A DNA stretch of 64,000 bases, taken from assembly GCF_029285175.1 (NCBI RefSeq), contig NZ_JABEDH010000004.1, positions 124,001-188,000 of the forward strand, given 5' to 3'. Made by a program: the position numbers and the translations under genes. The notes under the pieces are model-generated. The model did no database searches. It was not told where the DNA came from and saw nothing but the letters and a program-made list of their open reading frames with translations. Origin of the DNA: Sulfitobacter sp. M05. GTDB taxonomy: Bacteria; Pseudomonadota; Alphaproteobacteria; Rhodobacterales; Rhodobacteraceae. Of this stretch, positions 53,097-61,015 are shown piece by piece. Each line of letters begins with the position of its first letter. The first letter of the stretch is position 1.

Positions 53097-54677
53097 TTAC
53101 TTCATCGTGAAATATTTGACCCTTGGCTGATCTTCTGGATCAACTTCAATTCCAACACCATCGCTCATGCCCCAGTTCAACACTTGGTGGTGAATTGGTA
53201 CATAAAGCTGCTCGTCTTGGATTGTGCGCCAAATGCTGGCGATGTCTGCGTTACGCGCATCCAGATCCGTGTTTGACGCAAGTGATTCAATCTTGGCGTC
53301 CAGATCGTCATTGTCAAAACCTGTACCATTCCATGTGCCAATATCGCTTTCGCGGCCATGCACCAGGAAGTTAAAGATGTACTCGGAATCATAGGTAGGC
53401 ACGCCCCAACCCAACATATAGAAGTCGGTCTTGCCATCTGTGATCAGCGGGAAGTGCTGTGCCTTTGGCTTCGCGTCAAGGTTCACTTTGACACCAATCT
53501 GACCCAGCATTCCAACGGCCGCCTGACAGATCGCCTCATCGTTGATGTAGCGGTCATTGGGACAATCCAAGCGGATAGAGAAACCATCGGCATAACCAGC
53601 CTCAGACATCAGCGCCTTGGCACCATCAACGTCCGTGCTGCTCTCAGCGTCCATCTCGGCAGTCCAGCCATTCACGAAAGGCGGTGCAATCATTCCTGCG
53701 GGCACTGACTGACCACGCATCACAACCTGACGGATCGCATCGCGGTTGATCGCCATCGACATCGCCTTGCGCACGCGCACATCAGCCAGCGGGTTTTTAC
53801 CGTCTACGTTATCCGCTTCGATGTCATCGGCACCTTGGTTCATGCCGAAAAAGATAACGCGGTTTTGTGGTGCTTGCTTAACCGTCAGCCCATCAGCGCT
53901 GTCAACACGAGCCAAATCCTGTACCGGCATGTCCTGAAGGAAGTTCACTTCACCAGACAACAACGCGGCTACACGGGTCGCGGCGTTTTGGATGGGAGTA
54001 TAGATGATCTCGCTGACTTCCATGGGGAACTCATCGCGGCCCCAATAGTCATCGTTGCGGGTCATGACTGTTTTTACGTCCGGTTCACGGCTCACCAGTT
54101 TGTAAGCGCCTGTGCCGTTAACATTCGTCGTCGCAAAAGTGATCTCGCCACCTTCAAAATCCTGAACTTTGGTGGTGTTGTTTGCCTCTGTCCAACCTTT
54201 ATCCATGATGAACAGATTTGTCAGGTTGGAGGGCAGGATCGGGTTTGGACCGTCTGTCTCAATCTCGATTGTGTGATCGCCCGTTGCACGCACCGCAGTG
54301 ATAGAGCCGATCAGCTCTTTCATGTCTGAGGTGGGCTGTTTTGCACGCTCAAAGCTGAACACAACGTCTTCGGCTGTCAAGTCTGCGCCGTCGTGGAATT
54401 TTACACCTTTGCGCAAGTTAAAGACCCAGATATTCGGGTTTTCGGCACTTGGCGCCCAATCTGTGGCCAATGTTGGAACAAAATTGCCATCGGTGTCGCG
54501 GATGATCAGCGGCTCATACATCTGGTGACGCATGGTGTGACTTGGACCCTCGTTTTGGGAGTGCGGATCAAGCGTCAAAGCGTCTCCTGCACGGGCCCAA
54601 CGGAGCGTTTCAGCATTAACCATAGCCGCCGACGACATCAGCGCTGCGATTGCTAGAATTCTAGATGTTTTTTTCAT
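53097..54677 (-). CDS. Peptide ABC transporter substrate-binding protein (SBP family 5)
   Basis: A 526-residue periplasmic protein with a signal peptide (MKKTSRILAIAALMSSAAMVNA). WVFNLRKGVKFHDGADLTAEDV is the family 5 signature. The long C-terminal lobe fits DppA/OppA-type binding of di- and oligopeptides, though opines or glutathione are bound by relatives. It is the first gene of the transporter operon. The M24 peptidase at the operon end supports a peptide ligand. Confidence 0.94.
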   Translation of the reverse strand: MKKTSRILAIAALMSSAAMVNAETLRWARAGDALTLDPHSQNEGPSHTMRHQMYEPLIIRDTDGNFVPTLATDWAPSAENPNIWVFNLRKGVKFHDGADLTAEDVVFSFERAKQPTSDMKELIGSITAVRATGDHTIEIETDGPNPILPSNLTNLFIMDKGWTEANNTTKVQDFEGGEITFATTNVNGTGAYKLVSREPDVKTVMTRNDDYWGRDEFPMEVSEIIYTPIQNAATRVAALLSGEVNFLQDMPVQDLARVDSADGLTVKQAPQNRVIFFGMNQGADDIEADNVDGKNPLADVRVRKAMSMAINRDAIRQVVMRGQSVPAGMIAPPFVNGWTAEMDAESSTDVDGAKALMSEAGYADGFSIRLDCPNDRYINDEAICQAAVGMLGQIGVKVNLDAKPKAQHFPLITDGKTDFYMLGWGVPTYDSEYIFNFLVHGRESDIGTWNGTGFDNDDLDAKIESLASNTDLDARNADIASIWRTIQDEQLYVPIHHQVLNWGMSDGVGIEVDPEDQPRVKYFTMK

Positions 54678-55029
54678 GGTAACCTCTCTGTTCGTGATTT
54701 TTTATTCAAGCAGCCGGGTTTGATCTTCGTACCAACTGCTATTTTTAGAAAATTTATTCCGTTGTTTCCCCAAATCAAAGTTATAGATCACAAGGCTCCC
54801 AGAATTGCTTATTTCGAGATATCATCGGGTTGCAGATCCCGCGATGCCAGAAACCAAAGGCGTTCCTCGCAACCATAAGAAAAATATTTAATCTAAACAA
54901 TAATTATTTTTGTCTACCTGATTTGCATTGTCGACGACGATAAATCCATTCGACACTTGTAGACATGGCAAATCCATCATTTTCAAAAGAAAAGGACCGA
55001 CGGGATATAGTGTAGACATGACGTATATA
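54678..55029 (-). promoter_or_regulatory. AT-rich promoter region of the peptide transporter operon with repeated TGTAGACATG
   Basis: About 350 bases with no gene. The decamer TGTAGACATG occurs at 54958-54967 and again at 55011-55020, 53 bases apart (about five helical turns). An inverted relative, TGTCTAC, lies at 54911-54917. They could be operator sites, perhaps for the XRE-cupin regulator or an unlinked GntR-type protein. The stretch 54890-54915 is very AT-rich. Confidence 0.45.
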
Positions 55030-55315
55030 TCACCATTGAGGCTCAGGCCTCATAACCAGAACAATACGGTTGCAGCGAGTGCTATGGCCGAGAGAAAGGG
55101 TTCTGGGCATCGGTCATAGCGGGTCGCGATGCGCCGCCAGTCCTTGAGCTTGGCAAACATGTTCTCGATTTTGTGGCGTAGCTTGTAACGTGATCTGTCG
55201 TGCGGAATGGCGCACTTTGCGAGACTTGCGCGATGGAATGCACGGCTCAATCTCAATATTTTTCAGATCGTTACGGAACCAGTCCGCGTCATAGCCACGA
55301 TCCGCAAGGAGTCAA
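55030..55315 (-). pseudogene. IS5-family transposase remnant (C-terminal part, frameshifted)
   Basis: One frame reads DRGYDADWFRNDLKNIEIEP then IPSRKSRKVR; the next frame continues IPHDRSRYKLRHKIENMF, then DWRRIATRYDRC and LSAIALAATVLFWL. Both are standard IS5-group transposase pieces, separated by one extra C near 55210. The front two thirds are missing. It abuts an IS3-family fragment of opposite direction. Confidence 0.85.
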
Positions 55316-55578
55316 TCCTAAGTGACGAGAACGAAGAGATCGCCGACTGGTTGGAACGTTTGACGACCAACAAGCGGAACTGGGGCTTCGGCCTGTGTTT
55401 TCTGTATCTGCGCAACGTTCAGGGGTATGGCTGGATACTCTTACCCGGCAGTGCATGTTTACATGCATGAGAGGGCATAAACGCGTTCATCGGATCTACT
55501 GTGAACTGGAGCTGACCCTGCACATCAAGCCAAAGAAGCGCCTGAAGCGTGACAAACCTGAGCCGTTAGGCCCCGAGT
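55316..55578 (+). pseudogene. IS3-family transposase remnant (different subgroup)
   Basis: Plus-strand pieces LSDENEEIADWLERLTTNKR, NWGFGLCFLYLRNVQGYGW and, after a frame break, HKRVHRIYCELELTLHIK and KKRLKRDKPEPL. These follow each other in IS3-family OrfB proteins, so this is a broken copy. It runs directly into the truncated nitronate monooxygenase gene, which it probably cut. Confidence 0.85.
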
Positions 55579-55584
55579 GCCAGT

Positions 55585-55809
55585 GCCGCAGCCAGCTCAC
55601 CCCGATCCGCGCATCGCCTGCAGCGTCGAACTCGCGTTCGAGGCAGTCGGGGTCGCTATAGCGACCGCCAACAAGACCCAAACCGCCAGCTTGGCTCACT
55701 GCTGCCGCCAGTGCCCCACTGCTGACGCGTGCCATTGGCGCCAGAAGAACGGGATGTTCGATCTCGAACAGATCACAAATAGGGGTGTGGATCGCCTTTT
55801 CGATTACCC
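55585..55809 (-). pseudogene. Nitronate monooxygenase, N-terminal fragment
   Basis: About 65 codons match the start of nitronate monooxygenases (2-nitropropane dioxygenase type): TPICDLFEIEHPVLLAPMA, GGLGLVGGRYSDPD and FDAAGDARIGV. These FMN enzymes oxidise alkyl nitronates and normally have about 320-350 residues. Similarity ends where the IS3 remnant begins. No ATG or GTG lies at the front; the frame begins inside the stop of the tautomerase gene. The rest of the gene is not in the window. Confidence 0.8.
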
Positions 55810-56010
55810 AGCCCCTGCGCGCCGGTATTGTTCGACCGGCAGGCCGCCGATCCCCCAATCCTCAAGCGCGACTTCGTCAATCACGACAAAGGTTGTCGCC
55901 GGGGTTTTGTCGAGAACCCGGACCAACAAGTCTGTAACGCCGCTAATCAACTCGGCCTTCTGTTCGGCAGTAACGCCTTCGCGCGTCACCTTGATGTTTA
56001 CATATGGCAT
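55804..56010 (-). CDS. 4-oxalocrotonate tautomerase family protein
   Basis: A 68-residue tautomerase. Pro-2 (MPYVNIKVTREGVT) becomes the N-terminal catalytic proline after Met removal. TTFVVIDEVALEDWGIGG is the conserved C-terminal half. The ATG at 56010 has AAAGG upstream and is required for the Pro. Members move double bonds in unsaturated keto acids and form small hexamers. It follows the NTF2-like gene in the GST operon. Confidence 0.9.
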   Translation of the reverse strand: MPYVNIKVTREGVTAEQKAELISGVTDLLVRVLDKTPATTFVVIDEVALEDWGIGGLPVEQYRRAGAG

Positions 56011-56021
56011 ATCAGTACCTT

Positions 56022-56396
56022 TCAGGTTTCGCGTTCGGTCATCTGGAATACCTTGGCCATGATCCGCCACGCACCATCGGTTCGCACAAAGGTCAGGAAG
56101 TCGGTGAAGTCACGCGCGCCGATAGAACAGCGAACACGGGCAAAGGCGGTATTCTCGCCCGCAAAATCTATGGCCTCGATCACGTCGCGCCGAGGCTCTG
56201 CACGTGACGCCGGAGATTCGCGTTTTGCCACCACTTGGAAATACTCATCCATCGTGCGGTGAAGAAGCGGTGTCTCATCCGCCGTTGCGTAAATGGCCTT
56301 TGGGTGAAACGCCATGGCCAGTCTCTCAGTGTCGGCGTGATAGAGACCATCAAAATAGGTCTCCAGCACGCCGGTTACGGCGGCAAACTCGCTCAT
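56022..56396 (-). CDS. NTF2-like (SnoaL/lumazine-binding-like) protein
   Basis: A 124-residue protein with the NTF2-like cone fold pattern: VLETYFDGLYHADTERL, FHPKAIYATAD, and the closing DFLTFVRTDGAWRIMAKVFQ. Such proteins bind or isomerise small hydrophobic compounds. The start overlaps the GST stop by ATGA, and the tautomerase follows after 11 bases. Confidence 0.85.
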   Translation of the reverse strand: MSEFAAVTGVLETYFDGLYHADTERLAMAFHPKAIYATADETPLLHRTMDEYFQVVAKRESPASRAEPRRDVIEAIDFAGENTAFARVRCSIGARDFTDFLTFVRTDGAWRIMAKVFQMTERET

Positions 56397-57022
56397 GCCA
56401 ACTGCTCCTGCTCGATGAGCCCTTCAGCAACCATTGCCTTCACAGTGGCCGGACGGGCCGCGATGTGAGCCACGTAAGCTTGCGTTTTCGGCCACGCTCC
56501 AAGGCTCACCCCGACAAAACCCGCCCAGTTCAGCACCACAAACGCATAAGCATCCACGACCGTGTAGGCATCGCCGAGAAGAAAGGCCCGACCGTCTGCG
56601 AGGCTCCGTTCGATATGGGCGACGCGACGGCCAACTCCGGCTTCGGTTTTCTTTCTGGCCTCGTCATTAAGCTCAGCCCCCGAGAAGAACGGGCTGAAGG
56701 ATTTATGCAATTCGGACGATACGAAGTTGAGGGCTTCCTGAAGCCGTGTGCGCTCCAACGTCCCGTTTGATGGCGCAAGCCCGGCATCGGGTATTTGATC
56801 GGCAAGATACTGGAGCACGGCTGGATTTTCCGTGATGATATCACCGTCGTTGGTGACCAGAGCCGGAACATAGCCGTTCGGGCTGATCTTGCGGAAATCC
56901 TGGCCCGCTTCGGTCGTGCCCAATTCGGTGTCTGTTTTGTCGAGCTCAAACGGGATGCCCAGTTCATTCAGGATGATGTGGGATGCCATTGAGCATGCGC
57001 CGGGTTTGTAGTGAAGTCTCAT
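56393..57022 (-). CDS. Glutathione S-transferase (beta class)
   Basis: A 209-residue GST. The start MRLHYKPGACSMASHI has the Cys-10 of beta-class enzymes, which forms a mixed disulfide with glutathione. The thioredoxin-like half ends near ENPAVLQYLAD (the Ser/Glu-type glutathione contact reads TENPAV). The C-terminal half is helical. The ATG at 57022 gives the classic N-terminus. It is divergent from an HxlR regulator that likely senses electrophiles or redox stress. Confidence 0.93.
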   Translation of the reverse strand: MRLHYKPGACSMASHIILNELGIPFELDKTDTELGTTEAGQDFRKISPNGYVPALVTNDGDIITENPAVLQYLADQIPDAGLAPSNGTLERTRLQEALNFVSSELHKSFSPFFSGAELNDEARKKTEAGVGRRVAHIERSLADGRAFLLGDAYTVVDAYAFVVLNWAGFVGVSLGAWPKTQAYVAHIAARPATVKAMVAEGLIEQEQLA

Positions 57023-57079
57023 TCGTCTCGTCTCCAATTGATTGGTCTGATGGAAAAGAGATGGCGCAGAGACTAACCG

Positions 57080-57133
57080 TTGACAACTAGGTTTCCCCTA
57101 GATACTTAAATATCGAGTTACCTTATGGAAACC
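57080..57133 (+). promoter_or_regulatory. HxlR gene promoter with inverted repeat
   Basis: TTGACA at 57080-57085, a 17-base spacer and TACTTA at 57103-57108 form a reasonable sigma-70 promoter toward the regulator. GGTTTCC (57090-57096) and GGAAACC (57127-57133) are a perfect 7-bp inverted repeat that spans the -10 and start region. This is a candidate operator for the regulator, shared with the divergent GST operon. Confidence 0.5.
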
Positions 57134-57145
57134 TGGTTACCGAAC

Positions 57146-57496
57146 ATGGCACTCAAAGTACGCAAGAACAAAAGCCCGAGCCTGCCGCCGCCATGCATGC
57201 TGACCCATTGCATGGCTGTGATCTCTGGTGCATGGGCGGCCAACGTGATCTGGTCGCTGCGTGCGGGCCCGCGCCGCTTCAACGAACTACGAACTGACAT
57301 TCCGCCGATTTCTGCCAAGGTGCTATCTACACGCTTGAGTGAGTTAGAGCAGCGCGGCGTGCTGGTGCGGAATGTGCAGCCGACCTCGCCTCCATCCGTA
57401 GAATACGCCTTGACCGATCTGGGTGGCGAACTTGTGCCTGCACTTGAGGCTATCGTGAAGGTCGGTCACAGATTGAAGGCGCTCGGCCATGGATAA
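57146..57496 (+). CDS. HxlR-family transcriptional regulator
   Basis: A 116-residue winged-helix regulator. CMLTHCMAVISGAWAANVIW, LRAGPRRFNELRTDIPPIS and AKVLSTRLSELEQRGVLVRN are the HxlR pattern; two Cys near the front may be redox-sensitive. I prefer the start MALKVRKNK at 57146; a start at 57125 would add seven residues and sit almost on the promoter. It is divergent from the GST operon. Confidence 0.9.
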   Translation: MALKVRKNKSPSLPPPCMLTHCMAVISGAWAANVIWSLRAGPRRFNELRTDIPPISAKVLSTRLSELEQRGVLVRNVQPTSPPSVEYALTDLGGELVPALEAIVKVGHRLKALGHG

Positions 57497-57975
57497 CGGT
57501 CGAGGTTAATCCCTTTTTCGCAATGTTACAGAAAAGAAAGCGCTGCAATTGGTGCCGGAATTTTCGAAGTATCATTTAGCGCATAAGGCATATTCACAGC
57601 AAAAGAATACCCGTTTTCAGCGATGGTTTGCCGAGGTTCGATCATTGTGCGACATCATGCAAAATGGGTTCTTGGGGTACCTTCGCTACGATCTGCATCA
57701 AGGGCCGGTCTGGGAAACAGCGCCGTTCGCTGCATCGTGCCCTAACTCACAGACTGCGGACAACGCGACCTTTCGCTGCGGCTGCGCCAATGTACGGTTC
57801 ACGATTGCTAGATGGCGGCGGAAGGGGAAAAGTGCCAATCACCTGCGATCAATTCTAATATATAAATCCAAGGCGTTTGGCTTATTAGGCATTGAATGGG
57901 GGGAGTTCGGCCAGCGTGGTGTTTTCCGGCAGACTGGCGTGTGGCGTTCGTTCCTGCGTCGCCTACAAGGTCGCG
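57497..57975. other. Gene-free stretch between HxlR gene and phosphoesterase gene
   Basis: About 480 bases. A long open frame exists on the plus strand (from about 57549), but its composition has no coding look and matches nothing I know. The AT-rich part near 57850-57890 may hold a transcription end for the phosphoesterase operon. Nothing further can be supported. Confidence 0.4.
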
Positions 57976-58758
57976 TCAAAGGAAAAACCGCTCTGAGCGA
58001 TCGGCAAAATCGTGCAAATGAACCGTGACTTGATCGTCGGTTAGCATAACCACACCGTAGGCCGGTGGTTCGAAATTTGCCGCAATATGATCGACGGTTC
58101 CGTTCAGCTCTAGGGCGACTTGGTGATTGAGGCCGCGCATGCAGGAATAGCTTATGCCGCGCCAACTCCCAAAGATCGCACGATGCACATGGCCAAAGAA
58201 CAGGTGCCGAATACGGGCTTTGTGTGGCGCAATGATATCGTAGAACGTCTTAGCATCCCGCAACATGATCTGGTCCATTGCGGCTATGCCTGTCTTGAAT
58301 GGCGGGTGGTGCATGAACAGGACGATCGGGCCGCTGGTTTGGTCCAGTTCGCGATCCAACCAAGTTTGGCGTGCCGGACAGTAAGCGCCCGCATGCGATT
58401 CAAGGTCTTTTGTGTCTAACAACAAGAACCGCCCGAACGGGGTGTCAAAACCACTTTGCACAAAACCGTTTTTGTCGCGGAGTATCTCTGGGAAAGCCGC
58501 ACCAAAGGCAGCAGTGTCGTCGTGATTTCCGACCATCAAATGTACGGGTATGTTGAGCGCTTTGATTTCTCGCGAAAACCGCGCATAGGCCGCCGCGTCA
58601 CCCCAATGGGTCATATCACCCGTTAGGACAACGAAGTCCGCATCACCGTGTTCCCCATTGATAGACGCGACAGCGGCGCGCAGCCGCGCAGCGGGGTCTT
58701 GTCCATAGAGCGTCCCGTCGCCAGTAACATGGGTGTCTGTGAGATGGATAAATTTCAT
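57976..58758 (-). CDS. Metallophosphoesterase (class III phosphodiesterase, CpdA/GpdQ-like), second copy
   Basis: A 260-residue dinuclear-metal phosphodiesterase. The five metal motifs are present: DTHVT, GDMTHWG, GNHDD, HHPPF and FGHVHR. This is the CpdA/GpdQ class, which cuts cyclic nucleotides or glycerophosphodiesters. The ATG at 58758 overlaps the stop of the first copy by ATGA. The two copies are clearly related along their length but not close. With a Ugp-like importer upstream, glycerophosphodiesters are the likeliest substrates. Confidence 0.9.
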   Translation of the reverse strand: MKFIHLTDTHVTGDGTLYGQDPAARLRAAVASINGEHGDADFVVLTGDMTHWGDAAAYARFSREIKALNIPVHLMVGNHDDTAAFGAAFPEILRDKNGFVQSGFDTPFGRFLLLDTKDLESHAGAYCPARQTWLDRELDQTSGPIVLFMHHPPFKTGIAAMDQIMLRDAKTFYDIIAPHKARIRHLFFGHVHRAIFGSWRGISYSCMRGLNHQVALELNGTVDHIAANFEPPAYGVVMLTDDQVTVHLHDFADRSERFFL

Positions 58759-59582
58759 TCTGCAGCCATGGGTTTGGCCCAATCGTCCCAATTGGTCCCC
58801 GAACTAAAAACCGGCCCGTCCCAAGTGAATGGGATCTCATGAATAGTGGTGCCCGTGTCCTGTGCTAGGATAACTGCATAAGACGGGGCCATGGGAGCGC
58901 CTTGCAGCAGCTCCTGCTCGGACAGATCAGGCAAGGATTGATTGCCGGTGGAGCGGACGCTGGCAAAAGGAATGCCGCACCACGTCCCGTGTACGGGTGC
59001 ATGAACATGGCCAAAATGAATATACTCGATGCGGTCGCGGTAGATGTTTAAGAGCTTGGCCAACGGGGCGCGATCTTCGGGAATAAGAGCGATTTTATCT
59101 TCGGCAGGCAGGCCAATCGGCATGGCATTGTGATGCATGAACAGGCGCGCGCTGGTGCAGTCTTTCAATTCATTTTCAAGCCAATCGCGCCGCGCGGCGG
59201 AGAAGTGGCCAGCATGGGTGCGCGGGGCTGTTGTATCAAGGTAAATCAGACGCGTGCCGTCGACCGTTTCTGCGTAGTTGATGAAACCCGCTGCGTCTTT
59301 GGGATGGTCCGGGAAGGCCGCAAGAAAGGCGGCGCGGTCATCGTGATTGCCGATCAACAGACGCACAGGGCAGGGCAAATCGTTAAGGGCATCAACAAGT
59401 GACGCATAGGCCGCAGGTTCGCCCCAATGGGTCAAATCACCAGTGATGATGATCCGCTTAGCATCGCTATGCTGGGATCGCACATCGTCGAGCGCTTGGG
59501 CGAAACGTTTGTGGGGGTTCAGTCCGCCCATGCGTTCACCGGGAGCCGTCAAATGAATGTCGGAGATATGCACAAGCTTCAT
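58755..59582 (-). CDS. Metallophosphoesterase (class III phosphodiesterase, CpdA/GpdQ-like), first copy
   Basis: A 275-residue enzyme with DIHLT, GDLTHWG, GNHDD, MHHNA and FGHVHA, the full metal set. In the second metal-site region it reads HHNA where the other copy has HHPP, so the two may prefer different substrates. It follows the binding-protein gene after a hairpin. There is no signal peptide, so it acts in the cytoplasm on imported compounds. Confidence 0.9.
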   Translation of the reverse strand: MKLVHISDIHLTAPGERMGGLNPHKRFAQALDDVRSQHSDAKRIIITGDLTHWGEPAAYASLVDALNDLPCPVRLLIGNHDDRAAFLAAFPDHPKDAAGFINYAETVDGTRLIYLDTTAPRTHAGHFSAARRDWLENELKDCTSARLFMHHNAMPIGLPAEDKIALIPEDRAPLAKLLNIYRDRIEYIHFGHVHAPVHGTWCGIPFASVRSTGNQSLPDLSEQELLQGAPMAPSYAVILAQDTGTTIHEIPFTWDGPVFSSGTNWDDWAKPMAAE

Positions 59583-59609
59583 GGGTTTTAACCTTTTTAG
59601 AATAGAAAT

Positions 59610-59635
59610 CTGGCCGCCCCCGCAAGGACGACCAG
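59610..59635 (-). terminator. Hairpin between binding-protein gene and phosphoesterase genes
   Basis: On the minus strand two 10-base arms (CTGGTCGTCC / GGGCGGCCAG) pair fully, using two G-U pairs, with a 6-base loop, followed by ATTTCTATTCT. It sits eight bases after the binding-protein stop and may reduce transcription into the phosphoesterase genes. Confidence 0.6.
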
Positions 59636-59643
59636 AGGTTGGT

Positions 59644-60891
59644 TTAGCCGTTCGGCAGCAGGTCAGCGATTTCCTCGACCAGTTCTTCCTGCAGTTCTTT
59701 CATGTCGGTGGCGTCACCGGTGACGATGCGTTCGATCCCGTCATAGATCACCTGCGTGATGGCCAAGCCGTTATCGCCGGGATAGGCCAGCCAGTCGCGC
59801 AACAGCGGAAGCTGGTCCACAGCTGTCTGCTTGTTAGGGTTCTGGTCGTAGAAATCGGCGAGGATGATCTCGTTTGCGGCCTTGTTCGGTGGCATGTAGC
59901 CCGTGGTCTTAGCCACTTCTGCAGCCCCTTCACCAGAGGTGATGAACTTCAACCAAGCCCAAGCCGCTTCGCGCACGGCAGGATCTTCGGAGGTCGAGGT
60001 CAGCATCGCTGCGTTACCGCCTGCTGGCAGACCCTTGGGGGTACCGTCAAGACCGGGGAATGGACCCGTGACAAGTTCATACTCGCCTTGGCTACGTTCA
60101 ACCGCGCCGAGGGCTGAAGTGGACCAGAACATCATACCAACATCACCCGCAGAGAATGACGACAAAGCGGCCTTCCATTCAAGATTCTGCATTTCACACT
60201 CTGTGAAGATTTCCTGCATCTGCTCAAGAGCGACCAGTGCCTCTGGGCTGTCCATGGTCACGCGGCCTGCTTCGACGATGGCTTTGTCCTGGCTCCACAA
60301 TAGGGCCTGTACAAACCAGTTGCCGGTGATGTTCCAGCCCCAGAAGATTGGGTTGTCGATGCCATTGGCTTTCATGGTTTTGCAGGCTGTGATGACCTCG
60401 TCCCATGTTGTTGGCAATTCAGAGATGCCACCTTCACGCAGGATGTCCATGTTGTAATAGCCTACCGGCAGAGAGATCGAGAACGGTAGACCGTAAACTT
60501 CGTCATTAAAGGTCGACAGAGATAGCATTGCTTCATGGTAGCCTTCTGTCTCAAAATTGGTCTCCGCCGCAATGAACGGGGCCAATGACTGGGCGATGCC
60601 TTTGTCGACCAATGGTGCCTGACGGTTCAAACCTTGCATGGTGACGTCTGGCAAATTGCCTGCGACAGCTTCGCGCAGAACCGTATTGGTGGCATCCTCA
60701 TAAGATTCATACGTGGCGCGGAACTTTACCTCGATATTCGGGTGCGCGGCCTGAAAAGCAGGCATCATCGCCTCGTAGGTCACGTCAAACAGGTGGCTAT
60801 AGGGATAGGCGAACTCAATCGTCACCTTGTCTTCGGCGAAAGCGGCGGTGGCGGAAAGCGCCAGAGCCATTGCAGTTACGGTATTTTTCAT
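59644..60891 (-). CDS. Carbohydrate/glycerol-phosphate ABC transporter substrate-binding protein (UgpB-like)
   Basis: A 415-residue periplasmic protein with a signal peptide (MKNTVTAMALALSATAAFA) and the family 1 binding-protein fold. VTIEFAYPYSHLFDVTYEAM, PDVTMQGLN and GLPAGGNAAMLTSTSEDPA agree with UgpB-type members, which bind glycerol 3-phosphate or glycerophosphodiesters. Ligand cannot be fixed from sequence alone. It belongs with the two permeases and ATPase upstream. Confidence 0.88.
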   Translation of the reverse strand: MKNTVTAMALALSATAAFAEDKVTIEFAYPYSHLFDVTYEAMMPAFQAAHPNIEVKFRATYESYEDATNTVLREAVAGNLPDVTMQGLNRQAPLVDKGIAQSLAPFIAAETNFETEGYHEAMLSLSTFNDEVYGLPFSISLPVGYYNMDILREGGISELPTTWDEVITACKTMKANGIDNPIFWGWNITGNWFVQALLWSQDKAIVEAGRVTMDSPEALVALEQMQEIFTECEMQNLEWKAALSSFSAGDVGMMFWSTSALGAVERSQGEYELVTGPFPGLDGTPKGLPAGGNAAMLTSTSEDPAVREAAWAWLKFITSGEGAAEVAKTTGYMPPNKAANEIILADFYDQNPNKQTAVDQLPLLRDWLAYPGDNGLAITQVIYDGIERIVTGDATDMKELQEELVEEIADLLPNG

Positions 60892-60991
60892 TATCTCTAC
60901 TCCAGTTGGCGGGGACGTCCGGTTTGGCGATTGGTAGACCCCAATGATGTTCCCCGTATGGGGGGCAATGATCCCCTTTCGGGGCTATGGG

Positions 60992-61015
60992 TAGGGCGGG
61001 CCAAGGCGCGCCCTA
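60992..61015 (-). terminator. Hairpin at the end of the UgpE-like permease gene
   Basis: TAGGGCG and CGCCCTA form a perfect 7-bp stem that includes the permease stop codon. A second short GGGG-GAAA-CCCC type stem follows (60973-60984). They lie in the 121-base gap before the binding-protein gene and could tune its expression. Confidence 0.4.

Noticed and set aside
57549-58028. Plus-strand frame of 159 codons after the HxlR gene
   Set aside because: No SD, no recognisable motif, Arg/Cys-rich composition, and its 3' end overlaps the phosphoesterase gene on the other strand.
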